Of a DNA stretch of 64,000 bases, positions 15,026 to 23,058 are shown one piece after another; the stretch's first letter is position 1, and every line of letters starts with the position of its first letter. The DNA is taken from positions 14,041 through 78,040 of the forward strand of contig SFCS01000006.1 of NCBI GenBank assembly GCA_004558485.1. Reading direction: 5' to 3'. A program made the position numbers and the translations under genes. Source of the DNA: Ruminococcus sp. Lineage in GTDB: Bacteria; Bacillota; Clostridia; Oscillospirales; Acutalibacteraceae. A model generated the notes under the pieces. It saw nothing but the letters and a program-made list of their open reading frames with translations. It was not told the DNA's origin and did no database searches.

Positions 15026-16822
15026 TTAACCTTTTTTGATCGCACCGAAGTTGCAGTTCGCCAAGCAGGCACCGCACTTGATGCATTTATCCTGATGGAT
15101 GACATGCGGCTGCTTGACAGCGCCGGAGATCGCACCCACCGGGCAGTTACGGGCACACTTGGTGCAGCCCTTACATTTCTCTGCGTCAATGGTGAATTGC
15201 AGCAGATCCTTGCAGACGCCGGCGGGACATTTTTTGTCCACCACATGCGCAATGTACTCGTCGCGGAAGAATTTCAGCGTGGACAGCACGGGGTTGGGCG
15301 CCGTCTGGCCGAGACCGCACAGCGAGTTGTTTTTGATGTAATAGCACAGCTCCTCCAGCTCGTCGATGTCCTTGAGCGTGCCGTTGCCCTTGGTGATCTT
15401 GTCGAGCTTTTCAAGCAGACGCTTTGTGCCGACGCGGCAGGGCGTACATTTGCCGCAGGATTCGTCAACGGTGAATTCAAGGAAGAATTTTGCCATGTCG
15501 ACCATACAGGTGTCCTCGTCCATGACGATAAGGCCGCCCGAGCCCATCATGCAGCCGATGGCGATGAGGTTGTCATAGTCCACGGGCGTGTCGATGAGGG
15601 AAGCGGGGATACAGCCGCCGGACGGGCCGCCGGTCTGTGCCGCCTTGAACTTCTTGCCGTTCGGGATGCCGCCGCCGATGTCCTCGATGATTTCGCGCAG
15701 CGTCGTGCCCATCGGGATCTCCACAAGGCCGGTGTGCTTGATTTTGCCGCCGAGGGCAAAGACCTTGGTGCCCTTGGATTTCTCCGTGCCCATGGATGCG
15801 AACCACTCGGCGCCGCGCAGAATGATCTGCGGCACATTGGCGAAGGTCTCAACATTATTTTCAACGGTCGGGGACTGATACAGACCCTTCACCGCCGGAT
15901 ACGGCGGACGCGGGCGCGGCTCGCCGCGGTTGCCCTCGATGGAGGTCATGAGCGCGGTCTCCTCGCCGCACACGAACGCGCCGGCGCCGAGACGGATATG
16001 CAGGTCGAAGTCGAAGCCGGAATTGAAGATGTTTTTGCCGAGCAGGCCGTATTCGCGCGCCTGCTCAATGGCAATCTGCAGACGGGCAACGGCGATCGGA
16101 TACTCCGCACGGACATAAACATAGCCCTCGGTCGCGCCGATGGCATAGCCCGCGATCGCCATCGCCTCGATGACGGTGTGCGGATCGCCTTCCAGGACGG
16201 AACGGTCCATGAACGCGCCGGGGTCGCCCTCGTCGGCGTTGCAGACGACATACTTCTGCGGCGCTTTGTTCGGCGCGGTCAGCGCCCATTTTCTGCCGGT
16301 CGGGAAGCCGCCGCCGCCTCTGCCGCGCAGACCGGAGTCGGTGATCACCTTAATGACCTCCTCCGGTGTCATCTCGGTCAGCACCTTGCCCAGAGCGGCA
16401 TAGCCGTCCATGGCGATATATTCGTCGATGTTTTCGGGGTTGATGACGCCGCAGTTGCGCAGCACGACGCGGTTCTGCGTCTTGTAGAACGCGGTGTCGT
16501 TGAGGGAGACATTGCCCTCGACCGGTTCGTCCGAGCCGGTGTCGTTGTAGACAAGGCGCTCGACGATCCTGCCCTTGAGCAGATGCTCGGACACGATCTC
16601 CGGCACATCGTTTGCCGTCACGCGGCTGTAGAAGGTGCCGTCGGGATGGATGATGACGACCGGACCGAGCGCGCAGAGACCGAAGCAGCCGGTCTGCACG
16701 ATTTTGATCTCTTCGGAAAGACCGTTTTTCTCGATGGCGTCCCTGAACGCCTCCTGGATTGCTTTACTGCCCGAGGAGGTACAGCCGGTACCGCCGCAGA
16801 TCAGCACATGAGTACGAATCAT
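15026..16822 (-). CDS. hndC: NADH/FMN subunit of bifurcating hydrogenase (HndC/HydB, NuoF-like)
   Basis: 598 residues. An N-terminal thioredoxin-like [2Fe-2S] domain (VLICGGTGCTSSGS ... TGCFGLC) precedes the NuoF core: GLRGRGGGGFPTGRKW binds NADH, YVVCNADEGDPGAFMDR is the FMN region, and ESCGKCTPCRVG plus a downstream Cys ligate a [4Fe-4S] cluster. The C-terminus adds a two-cluster ferredoxin domain (CKGCTKCARNCPVG and CIKCGACLANCNFG). Flavin-based bifurcation is assigned to this subunit in studied homologues. RBS GAGGAGG; 17 bases separate it from hndD. Confidence 0.95.
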   Translation of the reverse strand: MIRTHVLICGGTGCTSSGSKAIQEAFRDAIEKNGLSEEIKIVQTGCFGLCALGPVVIIHPDGTFYSRVTANDVPEIVSEHLLKGRIVERLVYNDTGSDEPVEGNVSLNDTAFYKTQNRVVLRNCGVINPENIDEYIAMDGYAALGKVLTEMTPEEVIKVITDSGLRGRGGGGFPTGRKWALTAPNKAPQKYVVCNADEGDPGAFMDRSVLEGDPHTVIEAMAIAGYAIGATEGYVYVRAEYPIAVARLQIAIEQAREYGLLGKNIFNSGFDFDLHIRLGAGAFVCGEETALMTSIEGNRGEPRPRPPYPAVKGLYQSPTVENNVETFANVPQIILRGAEWFASMGTEKSKGTKVFALGGKIKHTGLVEIPMGTTLREIIEDIGGGIPNGKKFKAAQTGGPSGGCIPASLIDTPVDYDNLIAIGCMMGSGGLIVMDEDTCMVDMAKFFLEFTVDESCGKCTPCRVGTKRLLEKLDKITKGNGTLKDIDELEELCYYIKNNSLCGLGQTAPNPVLSTLKFFRDEYIAHVVDKKCPAGVCKDLLQFTIDAEKCKGCTKCARNCPVGAISGAVKQPHVIHQDKCIKCGACLANCNFGAIKKG

Positions 16823-16839
16823 AGTGTTTACCTCCTCTT

Positions 16840-17211
16840 TTATGCCTGCCCGTTACCGATCGTATAGTCAACGACCGGCTTGCCGCCTTTTAAGTGTTCC
16901 TCAATGACGCGCGCGACCTTGTCGGCGGTCATCTTGACATAGGTCACCTTGTCCTTGCCCGCCTCAAATACCTCCACGATCGGCTCATACTGGCAAAGAC
17001 CGATGCAGCCGGTCTGCGTGACCGTGATGCTGCCGGCAAGACCCGCCGCATTCACGCCCTCGACAAACGCGTTCAGCACCGGACGCGCGCCGGCGGCAAT
17101 GCCGCAGGTCGCCATGCCGACCACCACGCGCTTTTCACCGGAATCGCTGCGCAGCGCGACCTTGTCATGCATCTTATCGCGAATTGCCTGAAGTTCTGCT
17201 AAGGTTTTCAT
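16840..17211 (-). CDS. hndB: [2Fe-2S] thioredoxin-like ferredoxin subunit (HndB type)
   Basis: 123 residues. The thioredoxin-like ferredoxin pattern is MATCGIAAGARPVL and, ~40 residues on, TQTGCIGLCQYEP, giving the four Cys of a [2Fe-2S] cluster. In HndABCD-type complexes the matching small subunit passes electrons between the NADH module and the rest. RBS GGGAAG. It is 17 bases upstream of hndC and 24 bases downstream of the GHKL ATPase gene, inside the same operon. Confidence 0.9.
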   Translation of the reverse strand: MKTLAELQAIRDKMHDKVALRSDSGEKRVVVGMATCGIAAGARPVLNAFVEGVNAAGLAGSITVTQTGCIGLCQYEPIVEVFEAGKDKVTYVKMTADKVARVIEEHLKGGKPVVDYTIGNGQA

Positions 17212-17235
17212 AGGAATTCTTCCCTTCGTAAGAAT

Positions 17236-17790
17236 TTACTGATTTATAGACTGGTATTGCTCACGCAAATAGCCCTCAATCCATTTGAGTACCTCATAGG
17301 TGTCGAGCGGCACATCCCCCAGCACCTCCCGCAGCTGCCGCGTGTCCAGCGTGACAGTGCCGGCGTCGGTGCGATGGGAAAAGGCAAGCTCTTCTTGCGG
17401 ATGCCCCTGTATCAGGGTCAAAAGCGTCGCGGTCACATCGCCCAGAGGCATACAGTCGATGTGATCGGTGTGAAAGGTCGCGCGCACGGTCGTGCCGTGA
17501 CCGTCGGGACATTGCGCCGCCGTGCGGGAAGTGACGGTGAGCGTTCCGCCCGTCTGCTCCGCCTCCAGCTTCAGGAGCGGCAGCCCCAGCCCCACCCTGC
17601 GGGTGGTGCGGGTGGTATAAAACGGGTCGGTCACCCGACGGACGGTCTCGGCGTCCATGCCGCAGCCGTCGTCCGTAATTTCGATCGTCAGCACATTGCC
17701 CGCCTGCGTCAGCGACACGGTGATGAGCGTTGCGCCCGCCTTCACGGAATTTTCCGCAATGTCGAGAATGTTGAGCGAAAGCTCCTTCAT
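17236..17790 (-). CDS. stand-alone GHKL (histidine-kinase-like) ATPase
   Basis: 184 residues. An ATP-binding fold without any phospho-acceptor His domain: N-box at NILDIAENSVKAGA (about 7-20), G1 box ITDDGCGMD, an F-box-like DPFYTTRTTRRVG and G2 GLGLPLLKLEAEQTGG. The last ~70 residues (GDVTATLLTLIQGHPQEELAF onward) are not a known kinase domain to me. It starts within the stop of the PHP gene (ATGA overlap) and precedes hndB. In this operon it may act as a small kinase or regulator linked to the sensory hydrogenase; its function is not established. Confidence 0.82.
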   Translation of the reverse strand: MKELSLNILDIAENSVKAGATLITVSLTQAGNVLTIEITDDGCGMDAETVRRVTDPFYTTRTTRRVGLGLPLLKLEAEQTGGTLTVTSRTAAQCPDGHGTTVRATFHTDHIDCMPLGDVTATLLTLIQGHPQEELAFSHRTDAGTVTLDTRQLREVLGDVPLDTYEVLKWIEGYLREQYQSINQ

Positions 17791-18506
17791 CGGTCTCCCT
17801 CCCGCAAGCGTTCGATGAGCCTTTTTGCCGGATCGCCGTCGGCAAGCTCCAAAGTGTTTGCCTTGTCGCGGATGTCCCACAGATAGTGCGCATCCGAGCT
17901 GATGATCACCGTCTGCGGCAGCGTCATTTTCGCTCGCAGCGGCGGCTCCTTTTCGCCGTCGTGCAGCTCGACGCAGGAAAACCGCGGCGTGTCCGGCAGC
18001 ATGCCGAGCACGGCAAGGATGCCGTTTGCCTCGCGGTCGATGTGCGCAGGATAGCACACACCGTGATATTTTGCCGCGAGCGGCACGCTCTCGTCGAGCG
18101 AAACGCCCGTCGCGTTGGAAAGCAGGTGCTCCTCAACGCCGAGAACATTGTCCGCAGCATCCGTGAGCAGCTGCTCCCCGAAGATGTCGGGGCGGTTTTT
18201 GATCCGCACCCGCCGCGTGTCGATCTCCTCGTCGAATGCCAAAGCGTCCGAGAGCGTCGGGAACAGGCAGACCATGTGGATATCCTCCGCCGTGGTCAGC
18301 TCCATCCCCGCAACGGGGATGATGCCCATTTCCGCTGCCGCCTCAAAAAACGCAGGGCAGTTGCGACAGGTGTTGTGATCCGTCAATGCCATGAGCTGCA
18401 GCCCCGCCAGCTTGCCGACGCCCGCCAGGTTGCGCGGCGTGTTGTCGTTGTCGGCGCAGGGGGACAGACAGGAATGGAGGTGCAGATCGTAATAAAAGCG
18501 GCTCAT
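17787..18506 (-). CDS. PHP-domain metallophosphoesterase
   Basis: 239 residues. PHP motifs: YYDLHLHSCLSPCADND (metal-binding HxH near the N-terminus), MALTDHNTCRNCPAF, PVAGMELTT, YPAHIDREANGIL, and C-terminal IISSDAHYLWDI. This fits the TrpH/RNase AM-like branch, which cleaves phosphate from nucleotides or short RNAs. Both ends overlap neighbouring genes, so translation is coupled to the DRTGG gene before it and the GHKL gene after it. Such a phosphatase beside two ATPases suggests a phospho- or nucleotide-signalling step, which is inference. Confidence 0.85.
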   Translation of the reverse strand: MSRFYYDLHLHSCLSPCADNDNTPRNLAGVGKLAGLQLMALTDHNTCRNCPAFFEAAAEMGIIPVAGMELTTAEDIHMVCLFPTLSDALAFDEEIDTRRVRIKNRPDIFGEQLLTDAADNVLGVEEHLLSNATGVSLDESVPLAAKYHGVCYPAHIDREANGILAVLGMLPDTPRFSCVELHDGEKEPPLRAKMTLPQTVIISSDAHYLWDIRDKANTLELADGDPAKRLIERLREGDR

Positions 18507-18832
18507 GAGAGCGCCGCGTGCAGCCGCAGAGCGGTCTCATAGGCGCCATAGGTGCTCAAAAGCACATTGACGCCCTTTTCGGCGGCAAGAGCCGCCATGC
18601 CCTCGTCCGGCTGTACACCCTCCGCCAGCACCACACAGGCGGCGTCACACAGCGCCGCCACCGCCGGCACATTGCGGTTGGACATAATGGTGATCCAGAC
18701 ATTGCCCTCGCGGGCACGCCCCATCACCCAACTCAAAAGATCGCCGATATACACGCCGTCGGCAACGCGCTCCGGCTGCGGCAGCGCCGCAGCGGAAAAT
18801 CCCGAAAGCGCCGCAAGCTCACGCACCGTCAT
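18503..18832 (-). CDS. small DRTGG-domain protein (second copy)
   Basis: 109 residues, about one DRTGG domain and nothing else: TVRELAALSGF, VYIGDLLSWVMGRAREGNVWITIMSNRNVPAVAALCDAACVVLAEGVQPDEGMAALAAEKGVNVLLS. DRTGG domains occur as regulatory modules, for example inside some phosphotransacetylases, and their ligand is not settled. ATG 18832 is chosen (GAGGAGG 6-12 bases upstream); an ATG two codons earlier is also possible. The start overlaps the end of the sensory hydrogenase gene. It is paired with another DRTGG gene at 20557-20913. Confidence 0.8.
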   Translation of the reverse strand: MTVRELAALSGFSAAALPQPERVADGVYIGDLLSWVMGRAREGNVWITIMSNRNVPAVAALCDAACVVLAEGVQPDEGMAALAAEKGVNVLLSTYGAYETALRLHAALS

Positions 18833-20090
18833 GGGCATCCTCCTCTTTTTCGCGCCGCGACAGCACACAGCCGTCCGCTGACGCTCTGCCGCACACCACA
18901 TCCTCCGCAAAGGCGCGGCAGGTGGGCGCGCCGCAGGCACCGCAGTCGATGCCGGGCAGGCTGCCCCTGAGCGCCTGAATGTCGGCTAACATCCGCATGG
19001 ACTGTGCCATGCTGCTTGAAAGCTGTGAGATCGGCTGATATTCCGGCATCTCCTCAAAGAAATAGGCGGCGGGGATATACTGCTCATCGGGAGACAGCAG
19101 GTTCTGCGACACCGGCAGATACCGCCGCAGCGTTTGCATGCGCGCTTTGGCGATGAATGGATCCTGAATATTCAGCACACCGCCGACGCAGCCGCCCGTG
19201 CAGGCGTTGAGCTCGACGAACTCCAGCGGCGGGATGTTGCCGTTTTCGATCTGATCGAGCACATGGATGATGTGCTCGATGCCGTCCGCCGCCAGATAGC
19301 GGTCGTTGAACAGCGCGGTCGCCTCACCGCCGGTCGTCGCCCAGCCGATGCCGATCATGCCCGACTCGGAAAGCGAGGCTTCCGGCGCGGTGTGGGACAT
19401 GGCGCCGATCAGCTCAAAATAGATGTCGCTGACCGAAACGACCGCATCCACCTGACTTTTGTAGCCCGCAAAGCCGTTTTTCACATAGCTCACTTTCGCG
19501 GGACACGGCGAAATGAAGCAAACGCCGATGTCGTCGGGGGAAAGCTCCGGGTGCTGCCTTTGCGCCCTCTCGCGGGCAAGCCTTGCCGCGATCTCCATCG
19601 GGGGCAGCATCTGCAAAAGGTTTTCCTTCAATGACGGAAACCGCAGAGCGATCAGCCGCACCACAACGGGGCACGCCGAGCTGATGATCGGTTTTTTGAT
19701 CCCTTCGGTGTTCAGATACAGGCGGGTGTATGCGGACACCAGCTCCGCCGCCTGCGACACCTCATACACATCGTCGAAACCGATGCGCAAAAGACCGCCG
19801 AGCACACAATCCACATCATCGAGATTGTCAAACTGCCCATACAAAGCGGGCGCGGGAAGAGCGATCTTCCATTTGAAGCGCTGCATATCCGACAGCTTGT
19901 TGCACACCGCACGCTTTGCCTTTTGCTGACAGGTGCGGATGCATTCACCGCAATCGATGCAGCGGTTCTCCTTGATGGTTGCGTGGCCGTCCCGCACACG
20001 GATCGCCTCGGTCGGGCAATGCCGGAGGCAGGTGGTGCAGCCGGTGCACTTCTCGGCGTCTAAGAACACGGAATGTGCGTATGTATGCAT
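18819..20090 (-). CDS. putative sensory [FeFe]-hydrogenase-like protein with C-terminal Fe-S domain
   Basis: 423 residues. Two N-terminal [4Fe-4S] motifs (CTGCTTCLRHCP, CIDCGECIRTCQ) lead into an H-cluster domain. The three loops are shortened or altered but keep the four ligand Cys: SSACPVV (C140), SPCPAK (C196) and NACTGGCVGG (C297, C301). The C-terminus has a DCGACGAPTCRAFAEDVVCG [4Fe-4S] motif. There is no PAS or kinase domain. This resembles the putative sensory group exemplified by HydS of Thermoanaerobacter mathranii, which sits beside a bifurcating hydrogenase. It is probably an H2 or redox sensor rather than a bulk catalyst. ATG 20090 follows GGAGGG. Confidence 0.88.
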   Translation of the reverse strand: MHTYAHSVFLDAEKCTGCTTCLRHCPTEAIRVRDGHATIKENRCIDCGECIRTCQQKAKRAVCNKLSDMQRFKWKIALPAPALYGQFDNLDDVDCVLGGLLRIGFDDVYEVSQAAELVSAYTRLYLNTEGIKKPIISSACPVVVRLIALRFPSLKENLLQMLPPMEIAARLARERAQRQHPELSPDDIGVCFISPCPAKVSYVKNGFAGYKSQVDAVVSVSDIYFELIGAMSHTAPEASLSESGMIGIGWATTGGEATALFNDRYLAADGIEHIIHVLDQIENGNIPPLEFVELNACTGGCVGGVLNIQDPFIAKARMQTLRRYLPVSQNLLSPDEQYIPAAYFFEEMPEYQPISQLSSSMAQSMRMLADIQALRGSLPGIDCGACGAPTCRAFAEDVVCGRASADGCVLSRREKEEDAHDGA

Positions 20091-20123
20091 AAACAGCCCT
20101 CCGTCCGTGCGAAGCGGCACTCC

Positions 20124-20555
20124 TTATGCCGTGGGAATGTCCACGCGCATCAGGATGTCGGTGCCTTCTCCGACACGGGATCGGATCTCCATATGATCCG
20201 TATAGCGTTTCATATTGGGTAACCCCATACCGGCGCCGAAGCCCAAAGAACGGACGACGTCCGGCGCGGTGGAAAAGCCTGCCTGCATGGCCTGCTCAAT
20301 GTCTGCAATGCCGGGACCGTGATCCGAAAGCGCGATCTCGATCTTGTCTTCATCCACCCGCACCTCGGCGATGCCGCCGCCCGCGTGGATGACCATGTTG
20401 ATCTCGCCCTCGTACATGGCGATGGAAACGCGCCGGATAATCTCCGGCGGCAGTCCCAGCTGGCGCAGATTTTTCTTGACCTGCACCGACGCCTGCCCCG
20501 CGGAGGTGAAATCCTCTCCGCCCACATCAAAACGAAAAGTAAGCGTCTCAGCCAT
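20124..20555 (-). CDS. RsbT-like anti-sigma/serine kinase GHKL ATPase
   Basis: 143 residues. N-box IAMYEGEINMVIHAGGG, G1 SDHGPGIADIEQAMQAGFSTAP and G2 GFGAGMGLPNMKRYTDHMEIRS match the RsbT/RsbW/SpoIIAB type (compare RsbT DxGPGI...GLGAGL). Such proteins phosphorylate STAS partners or bind sigma factors, but no STAS gene is adjacent. It starts 2 bases after the DRTGG gene and ends 33 bases before the sensory hydrogenase. A Ser/Thr kinase next to an H2-sensor-like protein points to a signalling role, not to electron transfer. Confidence 0.85.
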   Translation of the reverse strand: MAETLTFRFDVGGEDFTSAGQASVQVKKNLRQLGLPPEIIRRVSIAMYEGEINMVIHAGGGIAEVRVDEDKIEIALSDHGPGIADIEQAMQAGFSTAPDVVRSLGFGAGMGLPNMKRYTDHMEIRSRVGEGTDILMRVDIPTA

Positions 20556-20556
20556 C

Positions 20557-20913
20557 TTATCGCCTCGCAGTCTTGTTGCCGACAAGACCGTTGCTGTAGA
20601 GAATGCCGCACGCCTCATACATCCGCTTGTCGGTCGCCATGAGCACGATGCCGGCGTCCTGCGCCAGACGGATCATTTCCTCCGTCGGGCGTTTCTCGCG
20701 CACGAAAACGATGCAGATCATGTCCATCATTTCCGCGGTGCGGATGACCTGTGCGTTGACAAGGCCGGTGAGCAGCACCGCCTGATCCTTCACATATGCC
20801 AACACATCGCTCATCATGTCGCTGCCGCAGGCGGAATAGACATGGTCGCCAAGGCGCTCCTCGCAGACAAGAACATCGGCTTGCAAAAGCTCTTTAATGG
20901 TACAGATCTTCAT
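20557..20913 (-). CDS. small DRTGG-domain protein (first copy)
   Basis: 118 residues: MKICTIKELLQADVLVCEE, GSDMMSDVLAYVKDQAVLLTGLVNAQVIRTAEMMDMICIVFVREKRPTEEMIRLAQDAGIVLMATD. The same fold and length as the protein at 18503-18832, but with different sequence; the pair could form a heterodimer. It lies between hndA and the RsbT-like kinase with short spacing (21 and 1 bases). Its ligand is unknown. Confidence 0.82.
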   Translation of the reverse strand: MKICTIKELLQADVLVCEERLGDHVYSACGSDMMSDVLAYVKDQAVLLTGLVNAQVIRTAEMMDMICIVFVREKRPTEEMIRLAQDAGIVLMATDKRMYEACGILYSNGLVGNKTARR

Positions 20914-20934
20914 AGTCGGCCCTCGTATGGCGCT

Positions 20935-21432
20935 TTATGCGCCGTATTTTTTCAGAATGTCCGGCACATCGTCTGCGGTCAGTCTGCCGAACACCTCATC
21001 GTTGATGGTGAGCACCGGCGCAAGACCGCAAGCACCGATGCAGCGGCAGGCGGTGAGGGAAAATCTGCCGTCGGGGGTACATTCGTCCGCGCCGATGCCG
21101 AGAATTTCCTGAATTTTGTTGAACACATCGCCGGAGCCCTTGACATAGCACGCTGTGCCCAGGCAGACCGAGATGTTGTAGTTGCCCTTCGGGGACAGCG
21201 CAAACTGCGCATAGAAGGTTGCTACTCCGTAGACCTTTTCGAGCGGCACGCCCATGCCGTCCGCGATCATCTGCTGTACCTCGATGGGGAGATACCCGTA
21301 GATGCCCTGCGCCTCCTGCATGACGCCCATCAGCCGACTTTTGTCGTGCTTGTTGGCATCAATGACCTTCTTTAGTGCCTCTGCCTGCGCAGCGGTACCC
21401 TTGAAGGGCAGATTGCTGATTTTTTTCTGCAT
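20935..21432 (-). CDS. hndA: NuoE-like [2Fe-2S] subunit of bifurcating hydrogenase (HndA/HydC)
   Basis: 165 residues. Helical N-terminus with QEAQGIYGYLPIEVQQMIADGMGVPLEKVYGVATFYAQFAL, the NuoE signature, then CLGTACYVKGSG and TACRCIGACGLAPVL, giving the four Cys of a thioredoxin-like [2Fe-2S] centre. It works with HndB/C/D to couple NADH, ferredoxin and H2. First gene of the operon: ATG 21432 with GGAGG upstream and an extended -10 promoter ~70 bases away. Confidence 0.95.
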   Translation of the reverse strand: MQKKISNLPFKGTAAQAEALKKVIDANKHDKSRLMGVMQEAQGIYGYLPIEVQQMIADGMGVPLEKVYGVATFYAQFALSPKGNYNISVCLGTACYVKGSGDVFNKIQEILGIGADECTPDGRFSLTACRCIGACGLAPVLTINDEVFGRLTADDVPDILKKYGA

Positions 21433-21502
21433 ATTGCCTTTCCTCCTTGAAATGTATTGTATCTTCCGCATAACGGGTATGCGAAAAATACATACCGTTC
21501 TC

Positions 21503-21511
21503 ATTATAACA
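21503..21511 (-). promoter_or_regulatory. extended -10 promoter of the hydrogenase operon
   Basis: The minus strand reads TGTTATAAT, an extended -10 (TGnTATAAT), 71 bases before hndA. No good -35 sits 17 bases upstream, as is usual for extended -10 promoters or activator-dependent ones. Confidence 0.6.
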
Positions 21512-21562
21512 AAGAGTTTTCAAAAATACCAGTGTTAAATTGCATTTTTTATATAATTATGG

Positions 21563-21593
21563 AGAAAAAAAGCAGTGCCGTCGGCACTGCTTT
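21563..21593 (-). terminator. terminator after smpB
   Basis: Stem AGCAGTGCCG/CGGCACTGCT followed on the minus strand by TTTTTTTC, 18 bases beyond the smpB stop. Confidence 0.85.
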
Positions 21594-21610
21594 CCCATTT
21601 GGCACAGTTT

Positions 21611-22075
21611 TTATGCGTTTCGTTCCTTAAGCGCGCGCTCTGCCTCCCGTTTCATGTCCCGACGGGCGGCATCCTCGCGCTTGTCATAGAGCTTTTTGCC
21701 GCGGCAAAGCCCGACCTGCACCTTCATGAGCGAGCCCTTGCGATAAAGCGACAGCGGAATGAGCGTCAGCCCCTTCTGCTTTGACAGCCCGTAAAGCCGC
21801 AGAATTTCCCGTTTGTGCAGCAACAGCCGCCGCACGCGCAGCGGGTCGCGGTTAAAAATGTTGCCGTGGTCATAGGGAGAGATGTGCATGCCGTTTATGA
21901 ACATTTCCCCTTCGACGACGCTGCACCAGGCGTCCTTCAGGTTGACGCCGCCCGCGCGGATGGCTTTCACCTCTGTGCCGCACAGCTCAATGCCCGCCTC
22001 GATGCTTTCCTCGACGAAATATTCATGATACGCCTTTTTGTTGGCGGCGATCGTTTGTGTCGCTTGTTGTTTCAT
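21611..22075 (-). CDS. smpB: SsrA-binding protein
   Basis: 154 residues. Binds tmRNA for rescue of stalled ribosomes. ANKKAYHEYFVEESIEAGIELCGTEVKAIRAGGVNLKDAW, MHISPYDHGNIFNRDPLRVRRLLLHKREI and the basic C-terminal tail (GKKLYDKREDAARRDMKREAERALKER) are all standard. It is 12 bases downstream of recR and last in the dnaX run. The tmRNA gene itself is not seen in the window. Confidence 0.96.
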   Translation of the reverse strand: MKQQATQTIAANKKAYHEYFVEESIEAGIELCGTEVKAIRAGGVNLKDAWCSVVEGEMFINGMHISPYDHGNIFNRDPLRVRRLLLHKREILRLYGLSKQKGLTLIPLSLYRKGSLMKVQVGLCRGKKLYDKREDAARRDMKREAERALKERNA

Positions 22076-22086
22076 GGCGGTTCTCC

Positions 22087-22686
22087 TTACAGCTCCGAGC
22101 GCCCCTCCAGCGAGCGGCGCAGCGTGACCTCGTCCGCATATTCCAAATCGCCGCCCACGGGGATGCCGTAGGCAAGGCGGGTGACCTTGATGGGAAAGGG
22201 TTTCAGCAGCCGCGCGATATACATGGCGGTCGCCTCCCCCTCGACGGTGGGATTGGTCGCCATCACGACCTCCTTGACCGCCTCGTCGGTCAGGCGGGTG
22301 AGAAGGGGGCGGATGCGGATGTCGTCGGGGCCGACCCCGTCCATGGGCGAGATCGTGCCGTGCAGCACGTGGTACAGCCCGCGGTATTCCCTTGTGCGCT
22401 CCAGCGCTGCGACATCCTGCGGATCCTCCACCACACAGATGACCGAGCGATCGCGGTCTGCCGCTGCGCAAACGGGGCAAAGCGCTTTGTCGGTCAGGTT
22501 GCAGCAAACGCTGCATTCGTGGATGTTTTCGCGCGCCTCGCGGATGGCGGAGACAAATGCCGCCGCCTTTTCCTCCGGCTGACGCAGCAGAAAAAAGGCA
22601 AGCCTCCCGGCGGATTTGTGTCCGATGCCGGGCAGCGTTTCGAGCTGCTCCACCAGCCGTTCAAGCGGCGCTACCGTGTATCCCAT
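22087..22686 (-). CDS. recR: recombination protein RecR
   Basis: 199 residues. Helix-hairpin-helix at LETLPGIGHKSAGRLAFFLL, a zinc finger CSVCCNLTDKALCPVC, and a Toprim domain (VICVVEDPQDVAALERT ... VVMATNPTVEGEATAMYIA). It loads or clamps RecA with RecF/O at gapped DNA. Eight bases after ybaB, as in most Firmicutes. Confidence 0.96.
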   Translation of the reverse strand: MGYTVAPLERLVEQLETLPGIGHKSAGRLAFFLLRQPEEKAAAFVSAIREARENIHECSVCCNLTDKALCPVCAAADRDRSVICVVEDPQDVAALERTREYRGLYHVLHGTISPMDGVGPDDIRIRPLLTRLTDEAVKEVVMATNPTVEGEATAMYIARLLKPFPIKVTRLAYGIPVGGDLEYADEVTLRRSLEGRSEL

Positions 22687-22694
22687 ACAGCACC

Positions 22695-23042
22695 TCAGAA
22701 CAGCCCCGGCACATTCAAGCCGCCCGCGATGCGGGACATCTGCTGTTCGGCGTCCTCGCTTGCCTTGCGGCTGGCCTCATTGACGGCGGCGATGACCAGA
22801 TCGGCGAGCATTTCGGCATCGTCGGGATCGATGACCTCCGGCTCGATTTTGAGCGCGGTGATCTCGTGCTTGCCGTTCACGGTCGCTTCGACCGCGCCGC
22901 CGCCCGCCGTAGCGGTATAGACGGAGGCTTGCAGCTCCTCCTGCTTTGCAGCAGCCTCCTCCTGCATCTTCTGTGCCTGGCGGATCATGCTTTGCAGGTT
23001 GCCCGGACCGCCGCCCATTCCCTGCGGTAATCTTGCTTTCAT
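22695..23042 (-). CDS. YbaB/EbfC nucleoid-associated DNA-binding protein
   Basis: 115 residues. The conserved core reads MIRQAQKMQEEAAAKQEEL and VEATVNGKHEITALKIEPEVIDPDDAEMLADLVIAAVNEA. It probably binds DNA as a dimer. Its place between dnaX and recR is diagnostic. RBS AAGGGG; the N-terminus is Gly-rich (GMGGGPGNL), as is usual for clostridial homologues. Confidence 0.94.
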   Translation of the reverse strand: MKARLPQGMGGGPGNLQSMIRQAQKMQEEAAAKQEELQASVYTATAGGGAVEATVNGKHEITALKIEPEVIDPDDAEMLADLVIAAVNEASRKASEDAEQQMSRIAGGLNVPGLF

Positions 23043-23058
23043 AGTGTATATCCCCTTT

